Source: Burkholderiaceae bacterium
Lineage (GTDB): Bacteria; Pseudomonadota; Gammaproteobacteria; Burkholderiales; Burkholderiaceae_F
DNA: 64,000 nucleotides
Reading direction: 5' to 3'
Assembly (NCBI GenBank): GCA_022843955.1
Contig: JALHMQ010000009.1
Coordinates: 1 to 64,000, forward strand
The number at the start of each line of letters is the position of its first letter. Positions within the stretch are counted from its first letter, which is position 1. The notes beneath the pieces are model-generated. The model did no database searches. It had not been told where the DNA came from and worked only from the letters and a program-made list of their open reading frames with translations. Shown here in pieces: positions 28,379-38,388 of this stretch. Both the position numbers and the translations under genes were made by a program.

Positions 28379-29646
28379 ACGCTCAGACCACGAGTGCGCA
28401 GCGCCGCAGCGTCAGCCTGGCACTTGACGTCGACATACAGGCCGCCCGCAGTGAGCTTGGCAACGAAATCATCGAGCGGGCGCTGCTTGAACTCCTGATG
28501 CGACACCGCGGCCACGATGGCGTTGGCACGCGGCAGGTGCTCCCACGGCACGAGACGGACGCCGTACTCATGTACCGCCTCGTCAGACGATGCGACCGGG
28601 TCGTGCACATGCACGGTGACGCCGTAGGACTCGAGCTCGCGGATCACGTCGATCACCTTGGAATTGCGCAAGTCGGGGCAGTTTTCCTTGAAGGTCAGGC
28701 CGAGCACGATCACATGCGCGCCCTTGACCGGCGAGCCGCTCTGGATCATCTGCTTGACCGTCTGCTCGGCGATGAACTTGCCCATGCCGTCGTTGATGCG
28801 ACGGCCGGCAAGGATCACTTGCGGGTGGTAGCCGAGCTTGTCGGCCTTGTGCGTCAGGTAGTACGGATCGACGCCGATGCAGTGGCCGCCAACCAGCCCG
28901 GGGCGAAACGGCAGGAAGTTCCACTTGGTGCCCGCCGCTTCCAGCACCTCCAGCGTATCGATGCCGATCTTGTGGAAGATCAGCGACAGCTCGTTCATCA
29001 ACGCGATATTGAGGTCGCGCTGGGTGTTCTCGATCACCTTGGCTGCCTCGGCCACAGCGATGCTGGACGCTTTGTAAACCCCCGCCTTGATCACCGCCCC
29101 ATAGATCTCTGCCACCCGTTCCAGGGTCGCCGGCGTGTCGCCTGCCACGACCTTGATAATCTTGGTGAGGGTGCGCTCCTTGTCGCCGGGGTTGATGCGT
29201 TCGGGCGAGTAGCCGACGAAGAAGTCCTTCTTCCAGGTCATTCCGGACTCGCGCTCGAGGATCGGGATGCAGATCTCCTCCGTCGCACCGGGATACACGG
29301 TCGACTCGTAGACGACGATGGCGCCGCGCTTCAGATTGCGGCCAACCGAGGTGCTGGCGCCCACCAGCGGCGAGAAGTCCGGGTTGTGCGCCTCGTCGAC
29401 CGGCGTGGGGACGGCGACGACGATGAAGTCAGCCTCCTTGAGCGCGGTCGCATCTGCGGTGACTTCGAGACGCTCGGCCGCCCGCATGTTGTCGGTGCTG
29501 ACTTCACCGGTCGGGTCGATGTGCCGCTTATAGGCATCGATCTTGGACTGGGACAGATCAAATCCGATGGTGCGGAACTGCTTGCCGAACTCCACCGCCA
29601 ACGGCAGTCCGACATACCCCAAACCCACGACCGCGATGATGCTCAT
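28366..29646 (-). CDS. nucleotide-sugar dehydrogenase (TviB/WbpO-type UDP-HexNAc dehydrogenase)
   Basis: 426 residues. NAD-binding motif VGLGYVGLPLAVEFG at residue 7, catalytic Cys in GGHCIGVDPYY near residue 260, C-terminal UDP-binding domain. Closest in feel to UDP-GlcNAc/GalNAc 6-dehydrogenases (TviB, WbpO), producing UDP-N-acetyl-hexosaminuronate. This fits the WbpB/D/E-like enzymes at 42329-44975, which would start from such a uronate. TAG overlap with the protease GTG. Confidence 0.88.
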   Translation of the reverse strand: MSIIAVVGLGYVGLPLAVEFGKQFRTIGFDLSQSKIDAYKRHIDPTGEVSTDNMRAAERLEVTADATALKEADFIVVAVPTPVDEAHNPDFSPLVGASTSVGRNLKRGAIVVYESTVYPGATEEICIPILERESGMTWKKDFFVGYSPERINPGDKERTLTKIIKVVAGDTPATLERVAEIYGAVIKAGVYKASSIAVAEAAKVIENTQRDLNIALMNELSLIFHKIGIDTLEVLEAAGTKWNFLPFRPGLVGGHCIGVDPYYLTHKADKLGYHPQVILAGRRINDGMGKFIAEQTVKQMIQSGSPVKGAHVIVLGLTFKENCPDLRNSKVIDVIRELESYGVTVHVHDPVASSDEAVHEYGVRLVPWEHLPRANAIVAAVSHQEFKQRPLDDFVAKLTAGGLYVDVKCQADAAALRTRGLSVWRL

Positions 29647-29694
29647 GTTCGTATTCTCTCTTGCTGCTGATGATTGATAAGTGGTTGCTGGCTG

Positions 29695-32487
29695 CTACAG
29701 ACTCTTGAGCATTGCTGCAATGCCATCCTTGCCAGCGAAGGCGTCCTGGCGCTGCGACAGTGCCTCCAGCTCCTTGCGGGCAGCGTCCTTTTGTCCGAGT
29801 GCGATCAGGGCCTTGGCATAGCTCAACTGGATGTCCGCCCGTCCGGGCTCGGCCGCGCGCGCCTGCTCGATGTAGGTGATCCCTTTCTTGGCGTCGCCGC
29901 GCTTGATCAGCAGCACGCCGAGCGTATCGAGGACCGAGGCACTGGTGGGCGCGAGTTTGAGCGCACGCTCGGCATAGTCGATCGCGCGCGCATCGCCCAG
30001 CTCGCCGGCCGACCACGCGAGGTTGTTGAGCGCGATGACGTTGCTGGGTGCAATTGCGATGATCTCCTGATACAGGCCGACGGCGGATTTGTAGTTCTTC
30101 TGGCGCAAGGCGACATCCGCCAGATGCATCCTGACCACCTGGTCGCGCGGATGATCGGCCAGCCAGTTCTTCACGGTCGAGTCGGCCAGCGCCCGCTTGC
30201 CGGCCGCCGTCTGCGCCAGGTGCAGCTTCACCGCGGTGACCGCGCTGCCGGGCTCGAGCTTGAGCGCCTCGCGCGCGGCACGCTCGGCCTGCGCCCAGTC
30301 CTTGCGGAAGGCGTGGATGTCGCTTTCCAGCGAGAACGCCGCGGCCAGCTTGGGCGACTTGACCTGCAGCGCGCGTACCTCTTTCAAGGCGTCGTCGGGC
30401 CGACCGGCCTGCAACAGCGTCGAGGCGATGCTGCCCAGCACCTGTGGGTGATCTGGCGCAATCCGCCGGGCGCGACCAAGCGTGTCGAGGGCACGCTCGA
30501 ACTGACGGTTCTTGCCGTGCAGTGCTGCCAGCTGAAGTAGAGGCAGCGGCGACTCCGGCTGCTTGGCCGCCAGCCGTTGCAGCGTTTCAGCCGCCTGGTT
30601 GTAGTCGCCGGCACTTTCCTGGGCGCGAGCGAGCACCTCGATGACGCGCGGCTCGTCGGGCAGCGCATTGACGGCCGACTGCGCGGCCACCAGCGCGTTC
30701 TTCACGTCGCGATTGGATAGCAGCAGATTGACTTGTGCGACCCGGGCCTGCATGGCCTGCGGGTTCGCGGCGACGGCGCGCTGCAGCGTGTCGCCAATGT
30801 CCTTTGCCGCGGCACCGGTGCGTGCCTGCACATCGGCCAATCCGAGGTAGCCGAGTTCGTTTCTTGGCTCGCGCGCAATCACGTCTTCGAACCGCTTACG
30901 CGCATCGTCCGGTCGCTTGTCGGCAAGATCGAGACTCGCCAACGCGGCAATCGAAGGCAGATACGTCGGCGCGCGCTCGACGGCATCTTCAAAGTGCTTG
31001 CGCGCCGCCTTCATCTCCTTGGCCGCGGTCGCCACCACGCCGAGCATGTGATGCGACAGCGGATCTTTCGGCTGCTTTTTCTCCAGCGCACGTGCCGCCG
31101 CAGAGGCCTTCGTCATTCCGCCGCGGCGCAGATGGGCCGTGATCAGGGCCAGATCGGCCTGGTGTCCACTGCCCTCGCTCGCCGCCGCCGATTCAAGCTG
31201 GCGCAGGCCGGCGTCCGGGTCGCCGCTGGCCAGGGCGATCTGCCCCAGCCGCATCTGCGCGCTCGCCTTCACTGCCTCTCCCGCCGATGCACGAGAGAAG
31301 AAGTCGGAGGCCTGCTTGATGTCGCCGTTGGCCAGATACGTTTCGCCCGCCAGCATCAGCAGCCGCGGATCGCCCGACTTGCTGTCCGCCAGCAGCGGCT
31401 GCAGCGTCTCCATCGCACGTGCCGGCTGGCCCGCGCCCAGGTAGGCCGCGGTTAACGCGCGACGTGCGCCGGCATGTCCGGGCGCGCGATTGAGCGCAGA
31501 ACGCAGGTGCTGCTGCGCGGAGGCGAGGTTGCCATCGGCAAGCTCGATCTGGCCCGCCAAAAACAGACTCGGCGCGTGCTCGGGCGCCACCTTCAGCACC
31601 TGCTGCACCTTGGCGCGCGCCGCGGCGCGATCATTCTTGCGCAGTTCGATCGTGGCATCGAGCAGCACCAGGCGGGCGTCACCGCGAGTCGCCTTGATGC
31701 TCGCTGCCACTTGCCGCGATGCCTCTTCGTAGGCGCGCTCTTCGATCAATTGCGACACCAGGGCCAGACGCGCGACCGTCATGCCCGGATCGGCCTCGAT
31801 CGCTCGTTGCAACGCTTGCTTGGCGCCGGCGACATCGCCCTTGAGCAGCAGCATATCGGCACGCAGCGCATGTGCGCGCGCATGGCGCGTGTCGGCGGCG
31901 ACGAGTTCGTCGGCAATTGCCAGTGCGTTATCGGGCTGGCCGTCGTACAGGGCCAGGACCGCCTGGCCGAGTCGGGCCGATGCGAAACCTGGCTGGGACG
32001 ACAGGGCCGCTTCGTACGCCACCCGGGCCTCGGCGATCTTGTTCATGCGCAGGTAGGCGTCTCCGACCGACGCGCGCAGGCTTGCGTGGGCGGGCGGACT
32101 GTCGAGGGTCAGACCGCCGAACTCCTTGATCAGCGTATCGGCCTGTCCCAGCCCGAGCATGGCCTGCGCGAGCTTGGGGAGCACGGCTGTCGCCGTCTGG
32201 CCAAACTCCAGCGCGCGCCGCAGTTCCTTTTCAGCGGCCAGCACGTCGCCCTGCCGCAACAACAGGTTCCCCAACAGCAGCCGCGCCTCACCGTTCTCCG
32301 GAGTCTTCTGCAGCACGTTGCGCAACTGGATGACGGCCGCCGGTACATCGCCCTTGGCGATGTACTCACGCGCCGAGTCCATCAGCTTGCCGGAGTCGCT
32401 GCCGCAGCCGACCAGACTGCCGAGCAGGATCGCGGCAAGCACGCATCGCCGCACCGTGCGCGGCACAACGCCAAAAGTGTCGTTCAT
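29695..32487 (-). CDS. prsT: PrsT: PEP-CTERM system TPR-repeat lipoprotein
   Basis: 930 residues. Lipobox LVGC with Cys28. Then about 20 TPR units (PAAVIQLRNVLQKTPENGEA, AEKELRRALEFGQ). The length and the first repeat match the PrsT family of exosortase A (XrtA) loci. It likely scaffolds EPS assembly at the outer membrane, as for PelB/AlgK-like TPR lipoproteins. Two bp after prsR. Confidence 0.9.
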   Translation of the reverse strand: MNDTFGVVPRTVRRCVLAAILLGSLVGCGSDSGKLMDSAREYIAKGDVPAAVIQLRNVLQKTPENGEARLLLGNLLLRQGDVLAAEKELRRALEFGQTATAVLPKLAQAMLGLGQADTLIKEFGGLTLDSPPAHASLRASVGDAYLRMNKIAEARVAYEAALSSQPGFASARLGQAVLALYDGQPDNALAIADELVAADTRHARAHALRADMLLLKGDVAGAKQALQRAIEADPGMTVARLALVSQLIEERAYEEASRQVAASIKATRGDARLVLLDATIELRKNDRAAARAKVQQVLKVAPEHAPSLFLAGQIELADGNLASAQQHLRSALNRAPGHAGARRALTAAYLGAGQPARAMETLQPLLADSKSGDPRLLMLAGETYLANGDIKQASDFFSRASAGEAVKASAQMRLGQIALASGDPDAGLRQLESAAASEGSGHQADLALITAHLRRGGMTKASAAARALEKKQPKDPLSHHMLGVVATAAKEMKAARKHFEDAVERAPTYLPSIAALASLDLADKRPDDARKRFEDVIAREPRNELGYLGLADVQARTGAAAKDIGDTLQRAVAANPQAMQARVAQVNLLLSNRDVKNALVAAQSAVNALPDEPRVIEVLARAQESAGDYNQAAETLQRLAAKQPESPLPLLQLAALHGKNRQFERALDTLGRARRIAPDHPQVLGSIASTLLQAGRPDDALKEVRALQVKSPKLAAAFSLESDIHAFRKDWAQAERAAREALKLEPGSAVTAVKLHLAQTAAGKRALADSTVKNWLADHPRDQVVRMHLADVALRQKNYKSAVGLYQEIIAIAPSNVIALNNLAWSAGELGDARAIDYAERALKLAPTSASVLDTLGVLLIKRGDAKKGITYIEQARAAEPGRADIQLSYAKALIALGQKDAARKELEALSQRQDAFAGKDGIAAMLKSL

Positions 32488-32489
32488 GG

Positions 32490-33884
32490 TCAGCTGGATT
32501 CCGTGGTGGATGCCGCAGCGATGGATTTCAGACCGAAGCGGTTCATCAGGTCGTACAGCGTCGGACGACTGATGCCGAGCAGTTCCGCTGCACGCGTGAG
32601 GTTGCCGTTGGCGCGTGCCATCGCGCGCAGCAGCGCGCGGTACTCGGCAGCATCGCGTACCGCGCGCAGATTGAGCGGTTCGGACCCTTCGTCGGGGGTC
32701 ATGGCCGCGCCGAGGTCAAGGTCGTCCGCGGTGATGGTCTTGGCTTCAGCCATCACCACGGCCCGCTTGATCACGTTCTCGAGCTCGCGGACATTGCCCG
32801 GCCAGGGGTGGCGCTCGATCGCGGCCAAGGCATCGGGCAGCAGCATCATCGCGCCACGTTTGAGCTCCGCCCCAAAGCGATGCACGAAGGCGTGCGCCAG
32901 AAGCGTGGCATCGCCCACACGCTCGCGCAGCGGTGGAATGTTGACCACGATCTCCGCCAGCCGGTAGTACAAGTCTTCGCGGAACCGCCCGTCCTTGATC
33001 AGGGTTTTCAGATCCTGATGCGTCGCGCAGACGACGCGCACATCTACCGGGATCTCCTCGCGCCCGCCGATCCGCTCGATCGACCTTCCCTGCAGGAACC
33101 TCAGGAGTTTCGCCTGCAGTGGCAGCGGCAGATCGCCGATCTCGTCGAGAAACAGCGTGCCCTTGTTGGCGGTCTCGATCTTGCCGAGGGTTTGCTTGAT
33201 CGCGCCCGTGAAGGAGCCCTTCTCGTGACCGAACAGCTCGCTTTCCAGTAGCGCCTCCGGAATCGCGGCGCAGTTGATCGCCACAAACCGCTTGCCTACA
33301 CGCGGCGAGACGTCATGCACCGCCCGCGCGACGAGCTCCTTGCCGGTCCCCGACTCGCCCAGCACCATCACGGTGACATTGCTCGGCGCGATCTTCTCAA
33401 CCGTGCGGCAGACGCGCAGGACCTGCGGGTCTCGGGTGATGATCCCGCCCAGCGGTGCGTCCTTCAACGTGTGCTGCAGGCGTCGATTCTCTTCCTGCAA
33501 CTCATGCAGGCGGAACGCACGCTCGATCGTCAGGGCCAGAACCTCCGGCTCGAACGGCTTGGAGTAAAAGTCGTAGGCACCCATGGCAATCGCCTTGAGC
33601 GCATTGGCACGATCGTTTTGCCCGGTCAGGACGATGACCTTGGTCTGCGGCGCCAGAGAGAGGATCTCTTGCAACGTGCGGAAACCTTCGCGCGCCGTAG
33701 CGGGATCGGGCGGCAGACCCAGATCCATCGTCACCACCGCAGGCTCGAGCCGTCGCAGTTGCGCCAGCGCGCTGTCGCAGTCGGCCGCCACCGACACGTC
33801 GTACGCATCGAACGCCCATTTCATCTGCGTTTGCAGCGCGGGGTCGTCCTCGACGATCAGCAAAGGCTTGCGCCTGTCGTTCAT
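32490..33884 (-). CDS. prsR: PrsR: sigma-54-dependent response regulator
   Basis: 464 residues. Receiver domain with phosphoacceptor Asp54 (VTMDLGLPP), AAA+ sigma-54 interaction domain (Walker A GESGTGKE at 176-183; GSFTGA loop at 223-228, a Ser variant of GAFTGA), and a FIS-type HTH at the C-terminus ([19 protein letters not shown]). It activates sigma-54 promoters of the PEP-CTERM regulon when phosphorylated by PrsK, whose stop overlaps it (ATGA). Confidence 0.93.
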   Translation of the reverse strand: MNDRRKPLLIVEDDPALQTQMKWAFDAYDVSVAADCDSALAQLRRLEPAVVTMDLGLPPDPATAREGFRTLQEILSLAPQTKVIVLTGQNDRANALKAIAMGAYDFYSKPFEPEVLALTIERAFRLHELQEENRRLQHTLKDAPLGGIITRDPQVLRVCRTVEKIAPSNVTVMVLGESGTGKELVARAVHDVSPRVGKRFVAINCAAIPEALLESELFGHEKGSFTGAIKQTLGKIETANKGTLFLDEIGDLPLPLQAKLLRFLQGRSIERIGGREEIPVDVRVVCATHQDLKTLIKDGRFREDLYYRLAEIVVNIPPLRERVGDATLLAHAFVHRFGAELKRGAMMLLPDALAAIERHPWPGNVRELENVIKRAVVMAEAKTITADDLDLGAAMTPDEGSEPLNLRAVRDAAEYRALLRAMARANGNLTRAAELLGISRPTLYDLMNRFGLKSIAAASTTESS

Positions 33885-35971
33885 GGAACCGCCTCGGCAG
33901 CTAGCTTGGCGACGTCGGTCCGCACCAGACTCACGCGAAACGTGCTGCCCTCGCCAGGGCGACTTACGACCTCGATCGAGCCGCCGATGCTGTGCACGTA
34001 CTGGTGACTCTCGAAAGTGCCGATGCCCATGCCTGCCTGCTTGGTCGAGCTGAACGGCTTGAACAGCCGATCCCGGACGAATTCTGCCGTCATCCCGGCG
34101 CCATTGTCCTGAACCTCGATGATGGCCTGGTTGTCTCGTTGGAAAACCCGCAGATCGACCTGCGGTTGCCCACTTATCGACTCATAGGCGTTTTGGACGA
34201 GATGCCCGATGACTCGCTCGAGCCGATCCTCGTGGCCCAGCGCGGTAACGCATTCATTGACGTCGAGTCGCAGTCCAGTACGGCCGGCCGCTCGCACCGT
34301 AACGACACGCTTGACGACAACCGCCAAGTCGACCGGGTGCGGGCGATCCACCGGTTGCTCGCCGGATCGCAGTTGAAGCATCAACTGGTTCATTCGGTGG
34401 ACGACGTGCCCAACCGTGCCCAACATGTCTTTCTGAAACTCGGGATTGGCGTGATGACGCTCGGCATTGCGCAGCATCAGTTGCAGCTGCGCGACCAGGT
34501 TCTTGAGGTCGTGTACGACGAATGCCGACATGCGATTGAACGACTCGAACTTGCGCGATTCCAGCAGTGCTTCGGTCGCCTGGGCTTGCGCAAGATGACC
34601 GGCGGTCTGACGCCCAGCGGTCTTGAGGAGGTCAAGAACCTCCCAATCGAGGGTCAGGCTGACACGCGGCTTACCCAGAACGACGAAGCCGACCAGATCA
34701 TCGGTGGCCGTCAGGGGCACGATCAATCCGGCGCTGGCGTTGCTCGCCAGCCAAGCGGGCAGCCGCAGATTCCGATACTTGGCGGGATCGCGGCGCGCCT
34801 CGGCGACCTCGATCACCCAGCCGGTCGTGCGCAGAAAAGTCGCCAAGTCGCCGTCTTCGTGTTCGGGCTCGTTCACTTCCGGCTGGCCCAACCGTTCGAC
34901 TTGGCGATACCCGTCAGCCCGGCGCAGCCACAGCGCGCCGCTTGCTGTCTCGACCACCTCCCCGAGCGCAACGATGCAGCGGGCATTCAGCGCCGAGCCG
35001 GCGGTCTGAGTGTCGGCAATCAACCGCGTGAACTTCAGCCACTCCTCACGGTAATCGTAGCGACGGGAGAGAAAGTGCTTGGCGACGACGACCCGCAGCT
35101 TCGAGCGGAACGTGCGTGACGAGACAACGAAAGCGACAAACAGCAGCGCGCCGAACACGAGCGCGGTGGCGAGCGTCGTTCCCCACTGCCCGCCAAAGAA
35201 CCGGACGATGAATCCGAGCACGGAGATGCCCAGCAGATAGATGGCCGCCGCCGCGACTGCGGTCGATCCAAGCAGCAGGCTGCGCGAAAAGGCCACGTCG
35301 AAGGTCCATTCGCGATTGCGCGCGGCGGCGATGCCCAGCAGCGGGATCGCAAGCGCTTGCGCCATGCCCCGCGCGCGCCACCAGTCGGCATCGATGGTGC
35401 GGAACAACAGGGCGTCGGCGAAGAAAACGAGGTCATACGTGAACAATGCACCCAAGCCAAAGCACAGCGGCGAGACATTCCACCGCAGCGCCTCGGGCGT
35501 TCGGCGATACAGTTGCTCGACCGACGCCAGACCCATGACCGACAGCATCAGCATCGGAGTCAGCGCCAAGAGGTGGGACTGCCCGTTCGATTCAAGGGCG
35601 GCCGGCGGTGGATATCCAATCACCAGCGCCATCAAGGCCAGAACACCGAGCATGATGGGCACGCTCCACCCGCTCGGCCGACGGGTGATCGCCGCTTCAC
35701 CACGCAACAGCAAGACGACGAATCCGATGAGCGCGGCCAGCCGCAGAACGTCGAAGCTCACCGACGTGCGCCACATGGCTGGCGCGTGGTTGACCGCGTA
35801 GCCGGCGGCGCTCGCCGCCCATAGCGCGGACAGGACGATGCCCGTGAGGAGCAACGACGAACGGGCTTCCCCGCGCCAGCGCAGCGACAGCAGTACGCCG
35901 AAGCCCGCGAAGGCAGCTGCCGCGAAGCCAAACGTCCAGACTGCGGGAATCAAGTACCAGGGAGACTGCAA
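33881..35971 (-). CDS. prsK: PrsK: PEP-CTERM system histidine kinase
   Basis: 696 residues. The N-terminal ~290 residues contain about nine membrane spans, then a GAF-like region (VPLTATDDLVGFVVLG) and a histidine kinase core (phosphoacceptor His in FVVHDLKNLVAQ; N-box NAYESI; G-box FKPFSSTKQAGMGIGT). The set-up is the PrsK family of XrtA loci. It senses an unknown signal and phosphorylates PrsR. Overlaps prsR by ATGA. Confidence 0.93.
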   Translation of the reverse strand: MQSPWYLIPAVWTFGFAAAAFAGFGVLLSLRWRGEARSSLLLTGIVLSALWAASAAGYAVNHAPAMWRTSVSFDVLRLAALIGFVVLLLRGEAAITRRPSGWSVPIMLGVLALMALVIGYPPPAALESNGQSHLLALTPMLMLSVMGLASVEQLYRRTPEALRWNVSPLCFGLGALFTYDLVFFADALLFRTIDADWWRARGMAQALAIPLLGIAAARNREWTFDVAFSRSLLLGSTAVAAAAIYLLGISVLGFIVRFFGGQWGTTLATALVFGALLFVAFVVSSRTFRSKLRVVVAKHFLSRRYDYREEWLKFTRLIADTQTAGSALNARCIVALGEVVETASGALWLRRADGYRQVERLGQPEVNEPEHEDGDLATFLRTTGWVIEVAEARRDPAKYRNLRLPAWLASNASAGLIVPLTATDDLVGFVVLGKPRVSLTLDWEVLDLLKTAGRQTAGHLAQAQATEALLESRKFESFNRMSAFVVHDLKNLVAQLQLMLRNAERHHANPEFQKDMLGTVGHVVHRMNQLMLQLRSGEQPVDRPHPVDLAVVVKRVVTVRAAGRTGLRLDVNECVTALGHEDRLERVIGHLVQNAYESISGQPQVDLRVFQRDNQAIIEVQDNGAGMTAEFVRDRLFKPFSSTKQAGMGIGTFESHQYVHSIGGSIEVVSRPGEGSTFRVSLVRTDVAKLAAEAVP

Positions 35972-36063
35972 ACTACTGCTCGTCAGAAGATGCGACTGAA
36001 TGCGCGACCGGGCGATTCCAATAGGCGACTTAGATCACGCGCAGCACTCACCCGCTCCGACGA

Positions 36064-37449
36064 TCAGTGGGCACCCTCGCGGAACAGCACGACGCGAACG
36101 GTCTCCACCAGAATCAGCAGGTCGAGGAAGAGCGAGTGGTTCTTGACGTAGTAAAGGTCGAACTGCAGCTTGCGGGAAGCATCTTCCACCGACGCACCGT
36201 AGCTGTAGCGAACCTGTGCCCAGCCGGTCAGTCCGGGTTTGACGCTGTGACGCACGTCGTAAAAGCGGATCGACTCCTTCAGCTGCGCCACGAAGGAAGG
36301 GCGCTCGGGGCGCGGACCGACGAGGCTCATCTCGCCACTCAGAACGTTGAGCAGTTGCGGCAATTCGTCGATGCGCATCTTGCGGATGAAGCTACCCACC
36401 CGGGTGATGCGCGGGTCGCTGGCCTGGGCCCAGCGGGCCACGCCATCCTTCTCGGCGTCCACCCGCATGCTGCGGAACTTGAGGCAGTTGAAGGGATGTC
36501 CGCCCTGTCCGACACGCTCCTGTCGGTACAGGACGGGACCGCGGCTTTCGATGCGAATGGCGATCATCGTCAGGAGCATGACCGGCAACGCCATTGCGAA
36601 CAGCACCGTGGCGCTCAAGATGTCGAACGCTCGCTTGATCACGGTGCGCATCGTGTCCTGCGCAAACCCCTGCCCATAGATCAGCCAACTCGCCTTCAGC
36701 GAGTCGATGGGCACCTCGCCACGAACACGTTCGTAGAAGCCGGCCAGGTCCATCACGGGTACGCCGTTGATGCGGCACTCGAGAAGGTCACGCAGAGGCA
36801 GCACGCCGCCTCGTTGCTCCTTGACCGCGACGATCACTTCCTCGATGCGGTGATGCTCGACGATTTCCAGCAGATTCTGGCTCGGCGGAAACACGCGCGC
36901 TCCGGTCTGGCTCGCCGGCGCCCCACCGTCGGCGGCATAAAAGCCTACGACTGAAAATCGCGGATACCCGAGGCCGCTCAACGACGACTCGACCCCGATG
37001 GCCTCGGCGCCTGTTCCGACGATCAGCACACGGCGAGCGCCGATTCCTGCGCGCCGCGCCGTGAATGCGATCTGGCGCATCACGATCAAACCGGCGAGGG
37101 TGTAGAGGACCGCATACCCGATGACGTCGCGCGCCTGCCGACCGTCGGGAAAGGCACCGAACACGACATAAACGATCGGTGCGCACAGCGTCACCGCGAT
37201 GAGCATCCGCCCGATTGAAACCCCGAAGGTCGCTGCTTCGTCACGCCGGTAACTCCCCAGCGTCGCACTCAGTGCGAGGGCAACCGCAGCGAACACCAGC
37301 GCCGGATAGAAGGCATCCGCAACCGACGCGCCATACGGTCCATGCTGGACGAAGACTGCCAGGAGCAACGCACCAAAGAACACCGCGCCGTCGAGCGACA
37401 GCTGAACGACCGTGCCGACCGGTATGTGGTGCCGGAATACCCTGACCAT
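36064..37449 (-). CDS. XrtA/PEP-CTERM system EpsB-type initiating sugar transferase (TIGR03013)
   Basis: 461 residues from ATG at 37449 (GGGAG upstream; typical MVRVFRHHIP start). Four N-terminal spans, a CoA-binding-like domain (RRVLIVGTGAEAIGV), a fifth span, then the bacterial sugar transferase domain with KRAFDILSATVL, FRSM, PRPERPSFV and PGLTGWAQVRY. It moves a sugar-1-phosphate from a nucleotide sugar onto undecaprenyl phosphate, priming EPS synthesis. Separated from prsK by 92 bp. Confidence 0.92.
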   Translation of the reverse strand: MVRVFRHHIPVGTVVQLSLDGAVFFGALLLAVFVQHGPYGASVADAFYPALVFAAVALALSATLGSYRRDEAATFGVSIGRMLIAVTLCAPIVYVVFGAFPDGRQARDVIGYAVLYTLAGLIVMRQIAFTARRAGIGARRVLIVGTGAEAIGVESSLSGLGYPRFSVVGFYAADGGAPASQTGARVFPPSQNLLEIVEHHRIEEVIVAVKEQRGGVLPLRDLLECRINGVPVMDLAGFYERVRGEVPIDSLKASWLIYGQGFAQDTMRTVIKRAFDILSATVLFAMALPVMLLTMIAIRIESRGPVLYRQERVGQGGHPFNCLKFRSMRVDAEKDGVARWAQASDPRITRVGSFIRKMRIDELPQLLNVLSGEMSLVGPRPERPSFVAQLKESIRFYDVRHSVKPGLTGWAQVRYSYGASVEDASRKLQFDLYYVKNHSLFLDLLILVETVRVVLFREGAH

Positions 37450-37956
37450 GCCCCGCTCCCGACGGCTTGAGGAGGAAACATCTACGTGTCCTCGGCCGCG
37501 CTGACTGGTTAAAACACGTACTAGCTTCCGGCTAGCGACGCTACTTGTCTGCCGAGTCCTCACGAAAACGAAGAATCACCCGACACCGGCACGAGAGACT
37601 GAGGTTCAATGTCGCTGCACCGAACCGATCGAATTCATAGAGGGGACGCGGAGCTTATGCCAAGAATGCGGTATCTGCCAAGCAGTCCCACCGTTTTTTC
37701 CTGGGGTTTCAGACAAGCGGTGATCGAACTCGACTCAACCATAAGGGTCGGCTGCTGCCTTCGCCTCGTGAACGATCTGACGAAGTCTGAAGTTGCATGA
37801 ATTTCAAACAGATGCACGGATGCACGGGCATTCGGCGCTTCCACTACCCGCTTGACGTCCGCCGGCCACCGTCGGCACAGATCTGGCGGCCCGAGCGTGA
37901 CTTCTGCCAGTGACATGGAAAGTCGGAATCGGCGGTCCAGCAGTCGGTTGCTGCTG
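37450..37956. other. intergenic region, 507 bp
   Basis: Upstream of the EpsB-type gene and left of the IS remnant. GC is lower than the flanks and no protein family is recognised in any frame (the longest, leftward 37635-37916, has no likeness). No sigma-54 site with correct spacing was found for the leftward gene. A direct GATGCACG doublet occurs near 37813-37828. Confidence 0.5.
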
Positions 37957-38124
37957 CAACCTGCTCGGCGATTTCTCTGACCACGGCAAGCGTGGAGGGA
38001 TGGCTCTCCGCGAGGTGCGGAGCAATGCGCAAGATCCGATTTTCAGAAGATCAGATTGACCTGCCGGGCGATTTTCGGACCACGGCAAGCGTGAGAGGAT
38101 GGCTCCTTGCGACGTGAGGAGCGC

Positions 38125-38388
38125 ATGCGCAAGAGCCGATTTTCAGAAGAACAGATGGTCAAGATTCTGCGGGAAGCCGACAGGGCGCCCGTGGTCGAGG
38201 TCGCCAAGAAGCACGGCGTCAGTGAGCAGACGGTCTATGCGTGGCGTAAGAAGTACGGCGCGCTGGAGGCCACCGACGTCAAGCACCTGCGGTCGCTGCA
38301 GCGTGAGAACGAGCGGCTGAAGAAGATGCTCGCTGAGCGCGATCTCGCGATCGAGATCATGAAGGAGATCAACGCAAAAAAGTGGTGA
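38125..38388 (+). CDS. IS3-family transposase OrfA
   Basis: 87 residues from ATG at 38125 (GAGGAG upstream). Helix-turn-helix (KKHGVSEQTVYAWRKKYG) then a leucine-zipper-like stretch. A second start at 38107 (TTG) adds six residues. The A6G heptamer at 38376-38382 (A AAA AAG) lets ribosomes shift back by one into orfB to make the fused transposase. Confidence 0.9.
   Translation: MRKSRFSEEQMVKILREADRAPVVEVAKKHGVSEQTVYAWRKKYGALEATDVKHLRSLQRENERLKKMLAERDLAIEIMKEINAKKW

Noticed and set aside
37635-37916. Leftward 93-codon frame
   Set aside because: No family likeness, no ribosome site, low-GC intergenic DNA beside the IS remnant.
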